Program-made: the position numbers and the translations under genes
Origin: Acanthochromis polyacanthus
Lineage: Eukaryota; Chordata; Actinopteri; Pomacentridae
NCBI RefSeq assembly: GCF_021347895.1
Contig: NC_067116.1
Location: 42,851,628 to 42,915,627, forward strand
Direction: 5' to 3'
DNA: 64,000 nt
Shown: positions 54,183 to 64,000 of the stretch, piece by piece
How positions within the stretch are numbered: the first letter of the stretch is position 1
How the letters are laid out: the number at the start of each line of letters is the position of its first letter
The notes under the pieces: generated by a model
What the model was told of the DNA's origin: nothing
Databases searched by the model: none
Seen by the model: the letters and a program-made list of their open reading frames with translations, nothing else

Positions 54183-54405
54183 AGTATGTACTGAACTGTA
54201 CATTGCTTGCAAGTGTTCTTTTGCACTGGAAAATTAAACTCAAGATGTGAAAAGTAATGTGGAATACAATTTTCATTCTGTTAGAGTATATATTGTAAAA
54301 CTGGTATCGAAAAAAGTATCGTTTAGGAACCGGTATCGAAGTGAAGGTATCGGAATTGGTACCGGTATCGAAACTTTTAGATTGATACCCAGCCCTATCA
54401 GGAAC

Positions 54406-54989
54406 AGAAAGAGACAAACAGATGCAGACAACAATTTATTTACAATAAATGAATTCAAGAAGTACAATTCCCAATGAAGTAGCTCCCAGAAAGGGAAACA
54501 AATGGTAGCTTTCTCGCATGAACTAACCTGAACTACAAAGTAAGAATTCCGGCTACTAGGCACAACGAATTAATTCAATCCTATGGCAAGATGCTAATCT
54601 AAACAACTCAAACCTGCTCGTGCTGGGGCGTTAGGGCGCTAATGTGCTGTGGGCCGGGGCTGATGGTCACGACAGCGACGGCAGATGAGGCTTGGACAGC
54701 GGATGGGTGAGTGGAGGAGATGGTCCAGGAAACAGCTTGGAACACGGAGGTTTTGGCGAGTCCAAAGGGGCTGAGCGGTTCAATCGGTGGGGCTGGTGGG
54801 GGTCCGGACTGAAAGAGCAAATAAAGTACGATCTAATGAAAGATCTAACTTAAAGCTTGGCTAGAGTGAGTGACTAGCAGACTAACTGTGTGCATTCACG
54901 ATCCGGCGTCCAACTGATGAGTGGAGTCCGAATATATGGTGTAGAGCTAAATGACTGATTGGCACGCACACCTGTTGCTGCTTCAGCTG
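54406..54989. other. Unassigned, probably repeat-derived intergenic DNA
   Basis: The stretch CAACAATTTATTTACAATAA followed by a G-rich segment (54600-54800) looks like part of a retroelement LTR or untranslated region, but I cannot find paired repeats or a target duplication. Open frames here show no known domain. Confidence 0.35.
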
Positions 54990-55322
54990 ATGCCCAGGAT
55001 TGCTCTCACCTGAGATCCCTGACTCACATCCTGGCCTGGGATCTTTCTGCATGGAGTTTGCATGTTCTCCCTGTGCATGTGTGGGTTTTCTCCGGGTACT
55101 CCGGCTTCCTCCCACAGTCCAAAAATATGCTGAGGTTAATTGATGATTCTAAATTGCCCGTAGGTGTGAATGTGAGTGTGATTGTGTGTCTGTATATGTA
55201 GCCCTGTGACAGACTGGCGACCTGTCCAGGGTGTCCCCTGCCTTCACTCAAGTCAGCTGGGATAGGCTCCAGCACCCCCTGTGACCCTAATGAGGATAAA
55301 GCGGTGTATAGAGGATGGATGG
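54990..55322 (+). mobile_element. tRNA-derived SINE, head-truncated, plus orientation
   Basis: Body landmarks GCATGGAGTTTGCATGTTCT, CTTCCTCCCACAGTCC and CCCTGCCTTCAC end in the GGATGGATGG tail. The tRNA-like head is mostly missing. It faces the next SINE tail to tail. Confidence 0.8.
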
Positions 55323-55325
55323 ATC

Positions 55326-55668
55326 CATCATTAATACACCCTTCATCCTCATTAGGGTAGCAAGGGGGATGCAGCCTATCTCAGCTGACTCGGGTGAAGG
55401 CAGGGGACACCCTGGACAGGTCGCCAGTCTGTCACAGAGCTACACTAACAGACAAGCAATCACACTGACAATTTAGAGTAATCAATTAACCTCAGCATAG
55501 TTTTGGACTGTGGGAGGAAGCCGGAGTACCCGGAGAAAACCCACGCATGCACGGGGAGAACATGCAAACTCCATGCAGAAAGATCCCAGGCCAGGACGTG
55601 AGTCAGGGATCTTCTTGCTGCAAGGCCAAAGTGCTAACCACTACTCCACTGTGCAACCCAATAACAAC
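55326..55668 (-). mobile_element. tRNA-derived SINE, minus orientation
   Basis: Same family in opposite orientation. The tRNA-like head lies near 55665 (AGTGCTAACCACTACTCCAC on the + strand) and the tail abuts the preceding SINE. Together they make an inverted repeat with arms of about 330 bp and almost no spacer. Confidence 0.8.
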
Positions 55669-56175
55669 ACCAAAATTAGAAAAAAATCCTGAATATTTGA
55701 TGTGAAAACCTACCAAACCACTGATCAAATGATCCCTACAAGGCCATATTAGGCTTCTCAGTATTGATTTAAGACAGCAACATTATGATTAAGTGCTTAA
55801 TTGTTTAATGGTTGAATATAATATAAAACAGAGCAAATAACACAATAACGGCATTGAATAAGTCACTAAGACTGAAGAAACATGCATTTTTTTTACAACA
55901 AAAATGCCAACTGAAGGCCTCGGATGGAGTTCAGATGGATAAGCAGTCCGTCTCCTTTCTGTGTTTCAGTACTCCACGTTTCATAGTCACTAAACAACCC
56001 AGGAGGAAACCTGTTCGGTCCTGCGAGTAGCAGCCATGCCACTGTTACAAATCAGTGAAAATAAGTCTTTATAGCTGCGGAGATGTGGAGCTTATAAATG
56101 CGATGAAGCATGAAGGATCCTCCTGCCACGGCGCTCTGCATTTTACACATGCTCAGCCTGAGTCCGTCTGTCCGT

Positions 56176-56489
56176 CTAGTGTCTGACACTCCTCTCCTTC
56201 TCTCTGTCCGACGAGTCTCTGCCAACGATGCCGACCTTCCCGTTACCGCTGCCCGTCTGGGACGTCGCCTCCGAGCTGCAGAGACAAACATTTCAACATG
56301 AATGACGGAGAAGGAGGCACAAAGTTCAGAACACAGAAACACATTCAGTAATATGCAAAAGACACTCGAGTTATTTACTGCTGTGTCTGTTTTACCTTTG
56401 AATGTGAGTCGGTCGGTTGTCCTTGATGAAGTTGTTCTGTTTGTAGTAGTCCAGGAAGGTTCGAGCCACGTTTCGGCCCAGCTTTGTGT
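56176..56489 (-). CDS. agbl4: agbl4 (CCP6), last two coding exons
   Basis: AGBL4 is a cytosolic M14-type metallocarboxypeptidase that shortens polyglutamate side chains, for example on tubulin. The penultimate exon (56396-56489) encodes TKLGRNVARTFLDYYKQNN then FIKDNRPTHIQ. Human AGBL4 has KLGRNVARTFLDYYRLN just after the catalytic domain. The exon starts with AC, completing the Tyr codon of the expected EEAY. The last exon (56176-56275) completes AG|C and encodes SEATSQTGSGNGKVGIVGRD then SSDREKERSVRH and TAG. Phases fit. The catalytic exons lie beyond the window or in its unseen upstream part. The short Ser/Gly/Lys-rich tail does not match the human tail, so the last exon is inferred from splice phase only. 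Neighbouring spata6 on the same strand matches the human order. Confidence 0.82.
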
Positions 56490-59093
56490 CTGATACAGGA
56501 AGTTAAAGTCAAATGTCTTTGAATTGGAGTGGCTTTGCTAAACAACATTTCTGACAGTGGTAGTAGCAGAACCATTGCAAAGGAGGCAGCACATGCCAAG
56601 GGGAAAAATGTGGAAATTAACATAAAGGTGTAAAAATCTGTATTTAAAAAAACAACCGTTAATAAAAATAAATGAAAAAATAAATAAATAAATAGAGGCA
56701 GCAAAAGTAAATTGCAAAAATAGTAAAAATTGCTGCTATAATCTGTCAAATAAATACAAAATAAATACAGCAACACTGGTAGACATTGTAAAAAAATAAA
56801 ACAATAATTACTACCTAAAAATACAGATTTTGATAAGAACATCATTATTTTTTGGCAGATTTTTTTGTGCAAATGTAAACCAATGCGTCTTATCTGTGAT
56901 TTTAGAATTTTTTTCTGTAATTTAACCAAAAGGGGGTAAATTGGAAAATAACTATTTTAGAAGCTTGAAATATTTTTCATTTTAATTTTTAATTAACAGA
57001 ATTTTAAAAAATAACGGCAAATATTCATGAAATATTATTTTTGATTATTGAATGTTTTTTAAAGTTAAAAAAGTACTGTAATTGTAAAGTAAGGGAGAGA
57101 ATTAGCATTTGTAGAAAGATATTTGATGGAGACATAAAGGCAGTCTCTTTTTGTTAATCAATAATATGTAACTAAACACATTTTCTATGTGATTTTACTA
57201 GACACTGTCTGTAATTTAACAAAACAGGGAGAAAAAAACAGCAAAATGGAAAGAAATACAGTTATAAACAGTTTTAAAAAAAACATTTTTTACAGTACAT
57301 AAATTTCATGTGGTGACAGTCTATCATTTATTTTTGTGTTGAACCTAAGTGGCAATCAATACAAACCAATAGTGCAGGCTTTAGTTAAACAGGTCTCTTT
57401 TTTTTTTACTGCTGAAATTCTGACTTACCAGTGCAATGATTAATGGTATTAGCTCCAAATATGATTTACTGTTGTTTAAAGTCAAAACATTTGTTGTGAC
57501 AAACATCTATGCAACCAATTTATTTTGGAACCATAAAGAAAAACAGACCGCTGTGGTGACATGTGACTTGTTTTTCAGCTCGCAGAAAGCAGCCTGGCAG
57601 GAAAAGTCACAGCTGCAAAAATACTGCAGACTAAAACAGCCAACTGTACGGAACGGAGGTGAAAAATTTCCTCAGATTGAAGGCACTCTAAATTTTTTAT
57701 ATCGATTATGCACATTTGCATGATGCATTCAAACCACTAAATCTACAAGTAGATTTTGAGACACGTGTAACATGAAGCAGTATTTTTGCCAAAAGGGCCT
57801 TAAAAACACCCCCTCCGTCATGGCCGACACACCTAGCGAGCTCCGATAAATAACCGACGACAAGCGCCTGGAGAAATGAGCAGCGTAAATCCTCCGGTTA
57901 CACCACACCGCTGAGCTTAGTGGAGCTAAATCAACTGCATTTCACTCACGTCAGCCGAATGCACGACGCCGGTATGAATCAGACAAAAGCAATTACTTAT
58001 ACACTGGGGCCTAATTTAAATGCAGAGGTGAGTGCACACATCATCCCGCTGCCCAATCGTCCCTCACTACATTAGGGACAATATCAATAACTTTGCGGCC
58101 TTTCTAAAACAGCTGAGCGCCTATGAGTGCTGTTGCTAAGCCTGCCATCATTAAGCTAGCAAGACGAGTAATGACGCCAATCAGGTTCCGATGACGAAGA
58201 AATAGCAAAACACTGGATGTCGACAATGTTCCCAATCACCGGGAGTGAGCGTGTAGTAAATACAGATAAATAGGAGCTAACACAAGTAAATTTCATCTGA
58301 GGTGAGTGGACTGGAAAAAACACATCAATATGTGCTGCCAATCTTTCCGTCCACCTCTTTTAGACACATCTCCATCCTACGCAGTTCATATAGATCCAAA
58401 CAAACAGATCCATAGCGGGTTTTTCTCTGTCTGGTGGCACTGATGAGTAGCTACCTCCATCCTTCACCAGGCTGGAGCATGATGGAGCAACACAGAGACG
58501 TGATCTGTCACTTTTCCCCTGTCATTACCTAGTTGATACTCAGATACGACCTGTCATCTGCTGGACCATCTATCAGTGTGATTGAAACAACTGGCATACA
58601 GACAACAACAAAAAGCATTTAAAATAAGAGGGGGAAAACAACAACAACAAATAGATGGTGATTTGGTCATTTTTCTCTTCACTTCTCTTTGAAATGCTAA
58701 AAAAAAAATGACCCACGCAACATAAATTCTAGCTGCTAAAGGCGAAAAAGCAATTCCCCAAAAGCTGTTTGACTTGTAAACCATCCATCTGCAGGTTTGA
58801 GCAGGCTGCCGGGGCGTACACCTCCGGCTTTGTGGTTTGTCATACCTCAAGCAACACACACAAACCAGACGTATTAATGGGAAGTTAGGCCTGTAAATAT
58901 GCAAGCCAGCCCTTCTGTAGCGAGTCTGTCACCTTGGCCTTTGATGGTGTATTGATGTGTATGTTCAGGAGGCTGAGCGGGACTTCATTCTTCACTCGGC
59001 AGGCTGATGGCAACACTCTCCACACGACTCCACACTCTATGTTTATACCCCATCTGGCTGTTTGTCTGTGAGTCCTGCATCAGGCCAGGCTTG

Positions 59094-59154
59094 CTGTGCG
59101 TGCGTGCGTGCGTGTGTGTGCGTGCGTGCGTGCGTGCGTGCGTGCGTGTGTGTG
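59094..59154. repeat. TGCG/TG microsatellite
   Basis: Tetranucleotide TGCG repeats mixed with TG. The apparent open frames on both strands here are low-complexity artefacts. Confidence 0.9.
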
Positions 59155-60649
59155 GAGGCCTCACAGTGTGTCTCATTAAGCACAACAGTCTGATGATACC
59201 GATTAGGTTGAGATAAAACTATGGATGAACAAAAGAAGGTTAAGGCCTCCTGAATGTTGCCTTTATGCTAATTTTAATGCACAACAGTTTGACACAAAAC
59301 TCCAAAGCCATGTCAGACTATCTCACAACGATAATGCAGCCACAAAATTAACCATGCTTGCTGTCTTTTAGACCTTCACTCCTTCCCTTTAATCTGAAAC
59401 TAAACATGTCGGCTTCATGTTTTCATGAAAGCTGCAACGATAGGTCAGACCTAGACACAGTTCTACAGCACTGTCAACGTGGCACAAGTCTGAATTTCAT
59501 GTCCTCGCATAAACAAATAGGCCGAGCCCTTTGAGTACACTATTTGGAAGGGATTTGGGGAATTTTTCCATGTTTCAGCACCAGTATTGGTCCAAAAACT
59601 CCACAGAGAGCATATACACGGTTTGTGCACCAAAACATTTGTCCCGTTAGCTACAATTCTACATAAACTACAAACTGAATGTCCACAGAAAAATCCTAAT
59701 CTCAATACAAGGAGACTCGCTAATCATGAATGTAATCCAGGTTTTGACAAAACATTAACAGGAGCTGTTGCTTCCAGCTGTTAGTAAGAGTCTTTCCTCC
59801 AAATTAGAGAAAAACTAAAAACCTGCAGGATCCATAAGAGAGAGTTGTGCGCATTTACACATGTAGAACAACAGCAGTAATATATTTCATTACTCATAAT
59901 TATATATTGTCTGTGAAAAAAAGGCGGGATTGTTTCGGATCTAACAGAAAGTCTCATTTTGTGCTTTTCTTACACAGCATCACAGCCAATATTTTCACTT
60001 CACTGTTAGTAAAGTAGTAGTTATGTTATCATCATACATAGACGTCATTTTCAGTGTTAATAAATTGGTTATTTGGACAGATAATCTGTTCGCCTTGCTG
60101 TTAGCTTAGATGTAATCTTTTATTTATTGGTATGATGTATTGGTCATCACTTAATGGGCTCTCAAATCTCGCCTGAATGATGATTGAACAAACTGATGAA
60201 GCAGCAAAGTTGCTTTTTTCATGTTTTAAACAAGCATTATTTTTGCATGTTAGCATGCTAATTTTCTAACTGCAGCTGATGGGAATGCCTTTATTCTTTC
60301 TAGTATGTAACGTAAAGCCCTAAATTTGATCTGATGATGATGCTAAAAAAACTGCTTAGCAAAGTTATAATCATGGGGGAAACAATAATGTATATAAAGG
60401 ATGTAGGGACAATTAGTCCAGTAAAGATGTCAGAGGATGCCTGAGATCTTTGCTCCATTAGTGCTCAAGAGAAAAAGTGTGGAGAGAACCAAAACCATTA
60501 GTATCAACACTCTGGAAACCATTAGAATCTATACAAACTTTAATGGAAACCAGTGCAACAGTCGTTGAGCTGGTCTGGACCAAAGTTGTGGATCAATTAG
60601 CCAATCAGTGAGAAAACTAATTATCCAACTACAGTTATGCAGATATAAT

Positions 60650-61540
60650 AGCTATTAAAAAAAGCACATATGGAGATAATTCACCACCAGGAGGTGCTGG
60701 ATGGACAAAAAACTGTCTTCAGCTAAATGACAATAAAACTGAAGTGACTGTTTGATCCACCAGCTACTGAGAACCAAACTACAAGCCTGAATTTTGACAA
60801 ACAGATTAACTCCAAGGCAATAAACTAAGATCCGTCCTCTGTCTGAATGACACAAAGACTGTGATCACAGCAGTAACGTCCATGAGGACATTAATGCAGT
60901 TCGTATCGGCCACTTCTCTCTGTTGCATGACTCCTAACTGGTACCGAAGAAATGAAAACCATCACATCTGTACCTGCATCGCTGCTCTGGCTGCCTGTTT
61001 ACTACAGAATTGATTTTAAGCCATGCATGGTTTGGCACCTGGGAACATCTTAGGACTTTCATCTGTCCTAATTTACCCCCAGGCTTCTTGGATGCTCCAC
61101 AGCAGCTGTTAACTGTACCAGCAGTAGCTCCAAAGCTTCGAAATAGCTTTTATTTAATCCAGTGTTCCTCCTTCAGTGACATTTTTAAGAAAAATGTCAA
61201 GGCGTACATGTTATGAACGGCTTTTGGTTGCTTGTAACAGCCTTCATATTTCAGTATTTTCTATCTATTTTACTTTAGGTATTAATCTTGCAAGATTTGG
61301 CTTTGTTTTTAGTATCTTATATTTTAGTTGCTTTACAAATAGATATTGATAAGTATTAATCATTTTTTACGTTGCTCACTGATAACTTGCGCAGCACTTT
61401 GATAAACTCATGATGTTTAAGCATTTTGTATTTATTTATTATGCACCGAGAGATGTCTGACTAATTTTGTTGCAAAGTTGCAAAGACAAACAACTTCTAT
61501 TCTATTCTATTCTATTCTATTCTATTCTATTCACTTTCTA
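60650..61540 (+). pseudogene. Decayed L2-type LINE, reverse transcriptase 3' part
   Basis: Short frame-shifted pieces read NCLQLNDNKTEVTV (near 60711) and then LAACLLQN / AMHGLAPGN-like text (near 60990-61050). These match the order of conserved blocks in L2/Maui-type fish LINE ORF2 (QLNxDKTEVLV ... LHWLPV ... KxLHGLAP). Multiple stops and frameshifts make it non-functional. It ends at an (ATTCT)n tail, typical of these elements. Confidence 0.65.
61496..61532. repeat. (ATTCT)n microsatellite, LINE tail
   Basis: About seven ATTCT units directly after the LINE relic; a shorter run recurs at 61898-61912. Confidence 0.85.
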
Positions 61541-62119
61541 GAGCTGCTTCTATTGACTCTAAAATGTCTCAACCATGAGCAAAGCACAACAAAAGTTCTG
61601 CAGCTGGCTGCAAGAGTGAACACGACTCGTGCACTTCCAGCATCTGAGGAACTGAAAATGCAGAGAGAGTCTCCTTCCTGAAGGGGGCGTAACAATCAGT
61701 AGCATTTAAAGCTAAAGCCCTGAAATAACCCATTTAGCAGAGGGTCAAAACCAGTTGTGATTTTAGTAAAATGAACCCTTTTTGCACTTTTTAAAAATTT
61801 TTACATGCATTATATTTTTATTTATTTCATTTTTTGTAACGACTTTGCTAACCCAAAGAGCTGCTAAACCAGCTTGTGTTTTCGTTTAACAATGATTATT
61901 CTATTCTATTCTAAAATGTGCTCTGATTTAAATTTGATTTAACTTGATTCCTGAGCCTGCTACTAGAGATGACCCACCGATGTAAAGTCACACACATACT
62001 GAAGCATGTAAACACACACTCACACACACAACTGTACTGTCTACTGTCTACTCTGTATCCTTGACGTCTTCTGTGTGACCTCTGGAAAGTTTTCGGTGTT
62101 TTCCTCACTTCTCTTCCAT

Positions 62120-62490
62120 CAGCAGAGCTTGGTGCCAGTCCTGCGCTCTTTGGCCAGGCACGCTCAGCGACAGAAATATCTCCCGGACCCCACCGAGCGC
62201 AGATGGCCTCTCAGCTTGGCTTGTCACGACTCACCGTCTATTACAGGAGGTTTTGTGATGGACGGTCGGCTTCTGAAGGAGAACCTCTTCCACAGGGTGA
62301 ACGGTCGGAGACGCAGAGGATGCCCTGGCTGCTGCCTGGCCCGTTGCCGGGGGAAACCGTGGGCTCTGGAAGCAGGAAGTGATGCCGGCGTGAGCCAGGA
62401 CGCAGTGGGCGGGCTGCAGCTCGGATTAGAGTGGTGTGTGGTGGTGGAAATACTCAGAAAAGCTGCTTCAAAACGCAGCCTGTGTTGAAT
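62120..62490. other. GC-rich open stretch in agbl4 intron, unassigned
   Basis: Both strands are open for more than 100 codons, and GC content is far above the flanks. On the minus strand the frame ends at a good donor (GACG|GTGAGT at about 62236). On the plus strand a frame runs 62075-62488. Neither product resembles a family I know. It could be an unrecognised exon, a CpG-rich regulatory element, or chance. Confidence 0.3.
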
Positions 62491-64000
62491 TAACACACGC
62501 TGATAATAGTTATTCAGTCTGAAATCATCAGGGGCCTTCTGCTCAGACATGTCTGGTTTACAGGAAACTTATTTTTTATCATAAACTATAGACATTTAAA
62601 ACAGTATCTGTCAAACTTTAGATTGATATATTAACTGCTTTGGGGGGAAATTTTTAAAATTTTCCCACTTTCAGCTCAGTGTTTTGCACATGGAAATTTG
62701 ATGTGTGATTTACAGCAACTCAGGAACTATTAAAGATAAAATGCTGAAATCTTCACTGTTATTTCTCACCATACAAACGATTGAGAATCTGTAATACTGG
62801 ATGAGCAGATCAGACTATTCTGTGTGAGGTAAAATATGAAAAACAGTGAAGCCATGATGAAAAGTCACAACTTTGAATGAACATTAACAAACAAATTCAG
62901 AATGCAGAAGTCAGCTGGTGGTATTTTCTGAACCATATGTAGCTGCATGACACAATAACACAAAACTAAACACAAAGAATACCTCCAAATACGAAGTGTT
63001 TGGTCACAAAAATGAAAAGAAAGTTTGACAAGTTGTACCCCCAAAACATTTTCTGGATAGCCCGACCCAAGTACAACCACTTTCACAATGTAGACTGGAA
63101 AAAAACACAGTGAAAGGTTATGAATTATACTGAATTCATTTACTTATTGGAAGAGATGCTTGAAGGTAAACTGTTCAGCAGGTCTTATAAATACACATTT
63201 CCTCACACTTTAACTTTCTGCACAGCTGTGACTTTGGTTTTAAAGGCCAAGTTTATCCCGAGTGGAACACAAAGCAAGAGGATCCATTTTGATCCTATTA
63301 AGCCGTTTCCACAGCAATCGTGAGAATAAACTTACCACTTAAGTCTTCCTCACATTAGTAGATCAAGTTACCATTAAATATATGTCAAGGCATGAAAATT
63401 AGAAAAATCCTGATGCTAATGCGCTAATTCTTAAAGAAATGACACAAAAGTCCATGACAAGTCTCTTCCCAACCAATGTTTGTGCCTACAAAGTGGGATC
63501 TGAAAATGAAAAACTATTACATATATTAACATATATTTTCTTAGTTTTACTGTATTTGGAGATCCATTTTGAAACCCCAGATCTACCAATTTTTCTGTGG
63601 TACAGCTTGCCATACCTGCTCAACCAGCTATGAAAATTGAACAAAAATAACTTTCTCTTCATTTTTGTGACCAAGTATTTCAAATTTAAAAGTATTTTAT
63701 ACGTTTTGTTTTGCGTTATTGTGACATGGAGCTACGTACAGTTCAGAAAATATCACAAGTTGACTTCTGCATTATCACTTTTATTTATATTTTTGCCGAT
63801 GTGTGCTCAAAGTTTCTTCATATTTCAGCTCTCCCATTATCATATACTAATTGATGTTCTCGTCCAATATTGCAGATTCCAAATCAATGGGAATATGGGA
63901 AATAAGATTGAAAATTTCAAGCTTTAATCTGAATAAAACCTGCTGAATTTTTTTTAAAGCATTATTCTATGAAATGTTTACATACTGTTATCTCCTGAAG

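Larger units (their letters stand above)
53092..54397 (+). mobile_element. hAT-type element with BED-like start, 28S rRNA fragment and nested solo LTR
   Basis: TAGGGCTGAGTACCGAA on the left and the complement of TTGATACCCAGCCCTA on the right are imperfect inverted repeats. TCAGGAAC flanks both ends (53084-53091, 54398-54405), a perfect 8-bp target duplication of hAT type. A short frame from ATG 53337 has MPLRSKMWLYFCEMD, and after the LTR insertion SARCSICQ, which resembles the start of a BED zinc finger as found in hAT transposases. It then runs into ribosomal RNA sequence, so no transposase is encoded. Confidence 0.85.
56490..64000 (-). other. agbl4: agbl4 intron (more than 7.5 kb)
   Basis: I find no further catalytic-domain exon (no zinc-ligand or substrate-binding motif of the M14 family in any frame). 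The stretch is AT-rich, with a TGCG microsatellite at 59094, an L2-like LINE relic at 60650-61540, an ATTCT repeat at 61496, and a GC-rich open stretch at 62120-62490. Human AGBL4 has extremely long introns, so an intron of this size is expected. Confidence 0.6.

Noticed and set aside
53886..54237. Several open frames of 60-108 codons on both strands, Arg/Pro/Gly-rich
   Set aside because: They lie in the captured 28S rRNA fragment; GC-rich rRNA sequence gives spurious open frames.
59007..59216. Cys/Val/Arg-rich open frames on both strands
   Set aside because: They are produced by the TGCG microsatellite.

Overview
The window is vertebrate nuclear DNA, almost certainly from a ray-finned fish and probably a percomorph. 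It has spliced genes with GT-AG introns and a dense load of fish-type repeats: tRNA-derived SINEs, Tc1/hAT-type MITEs, an L2-like LINE and satellite DNA. I assembled three protein-coding loci exon by exon, from phase-compatible splice junctions and remembered human family sequences.

Region 1 (about 3.1-15.4 kb, + strand) is dnttip2 (TdIF2/Fcf2 family, nucleolar pre-rRNA processing). It has seven coding exons that join in frame to 871 residues. Intron 2 carries MITEs and an 812-bp terminal-inverted-repeat element holding a RecQ-like helicase fragment. Intron 6 carries a 37/38-bp tandem array.

Region 2 (about 15.4-30.6 kb) is a young, complex duplication. The last dnttip2 exon and its 3' flank occur at 15.3 kb and again, intact, at 29.2 kb. 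The 3' flank alone occurs a third time at 26.4 kb. Between the copies lies roughly 12 kb of 153-bp satellite with higher-order structure (an 11-mer of exactly 1683 bp). A tRNA-derived SINE inserted once into a satellite monomer, with an 18-bp target duplication still visible, and was then amplified with the satellite. Long minus-strand ORFs here exist only because 153 is a multiple of 3.

Region 3 (31.4-52.5 kb, - strand) is spata6: eleven coding exons joining in frame to 457 residues. Its introns hold SINEs, MITEs, a second copy of the helicase-fragment element (perfect 9-bp target duplication), and a hAT-type element with a LINE fragment nested in it.

Region 4 (52.5-56 kb) is intergenic. 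It contains a hAT-type element (8-bp target duplication) that carries a fragment of 28S ribosomal RNA and is itself interrupted by a solo LTR (5-bp target duplication). An inverted pair of SINEs follows.

Region 5 (56.2 kb to the end, - strand) holds the last two coding exons of agbl4 (CCP6) and more than 7.5 kb of its intron, with an L2-like LINE relic. spata6 and agbl4 are neighbours on the same strand in human too, which supports both calls.

There is no operon logic here. The three genes are unrelated in function. The unusual content is the satellite/exon duplication and the chimeric transposons. All matches come from reading and from remembered family sequences; no search was run.
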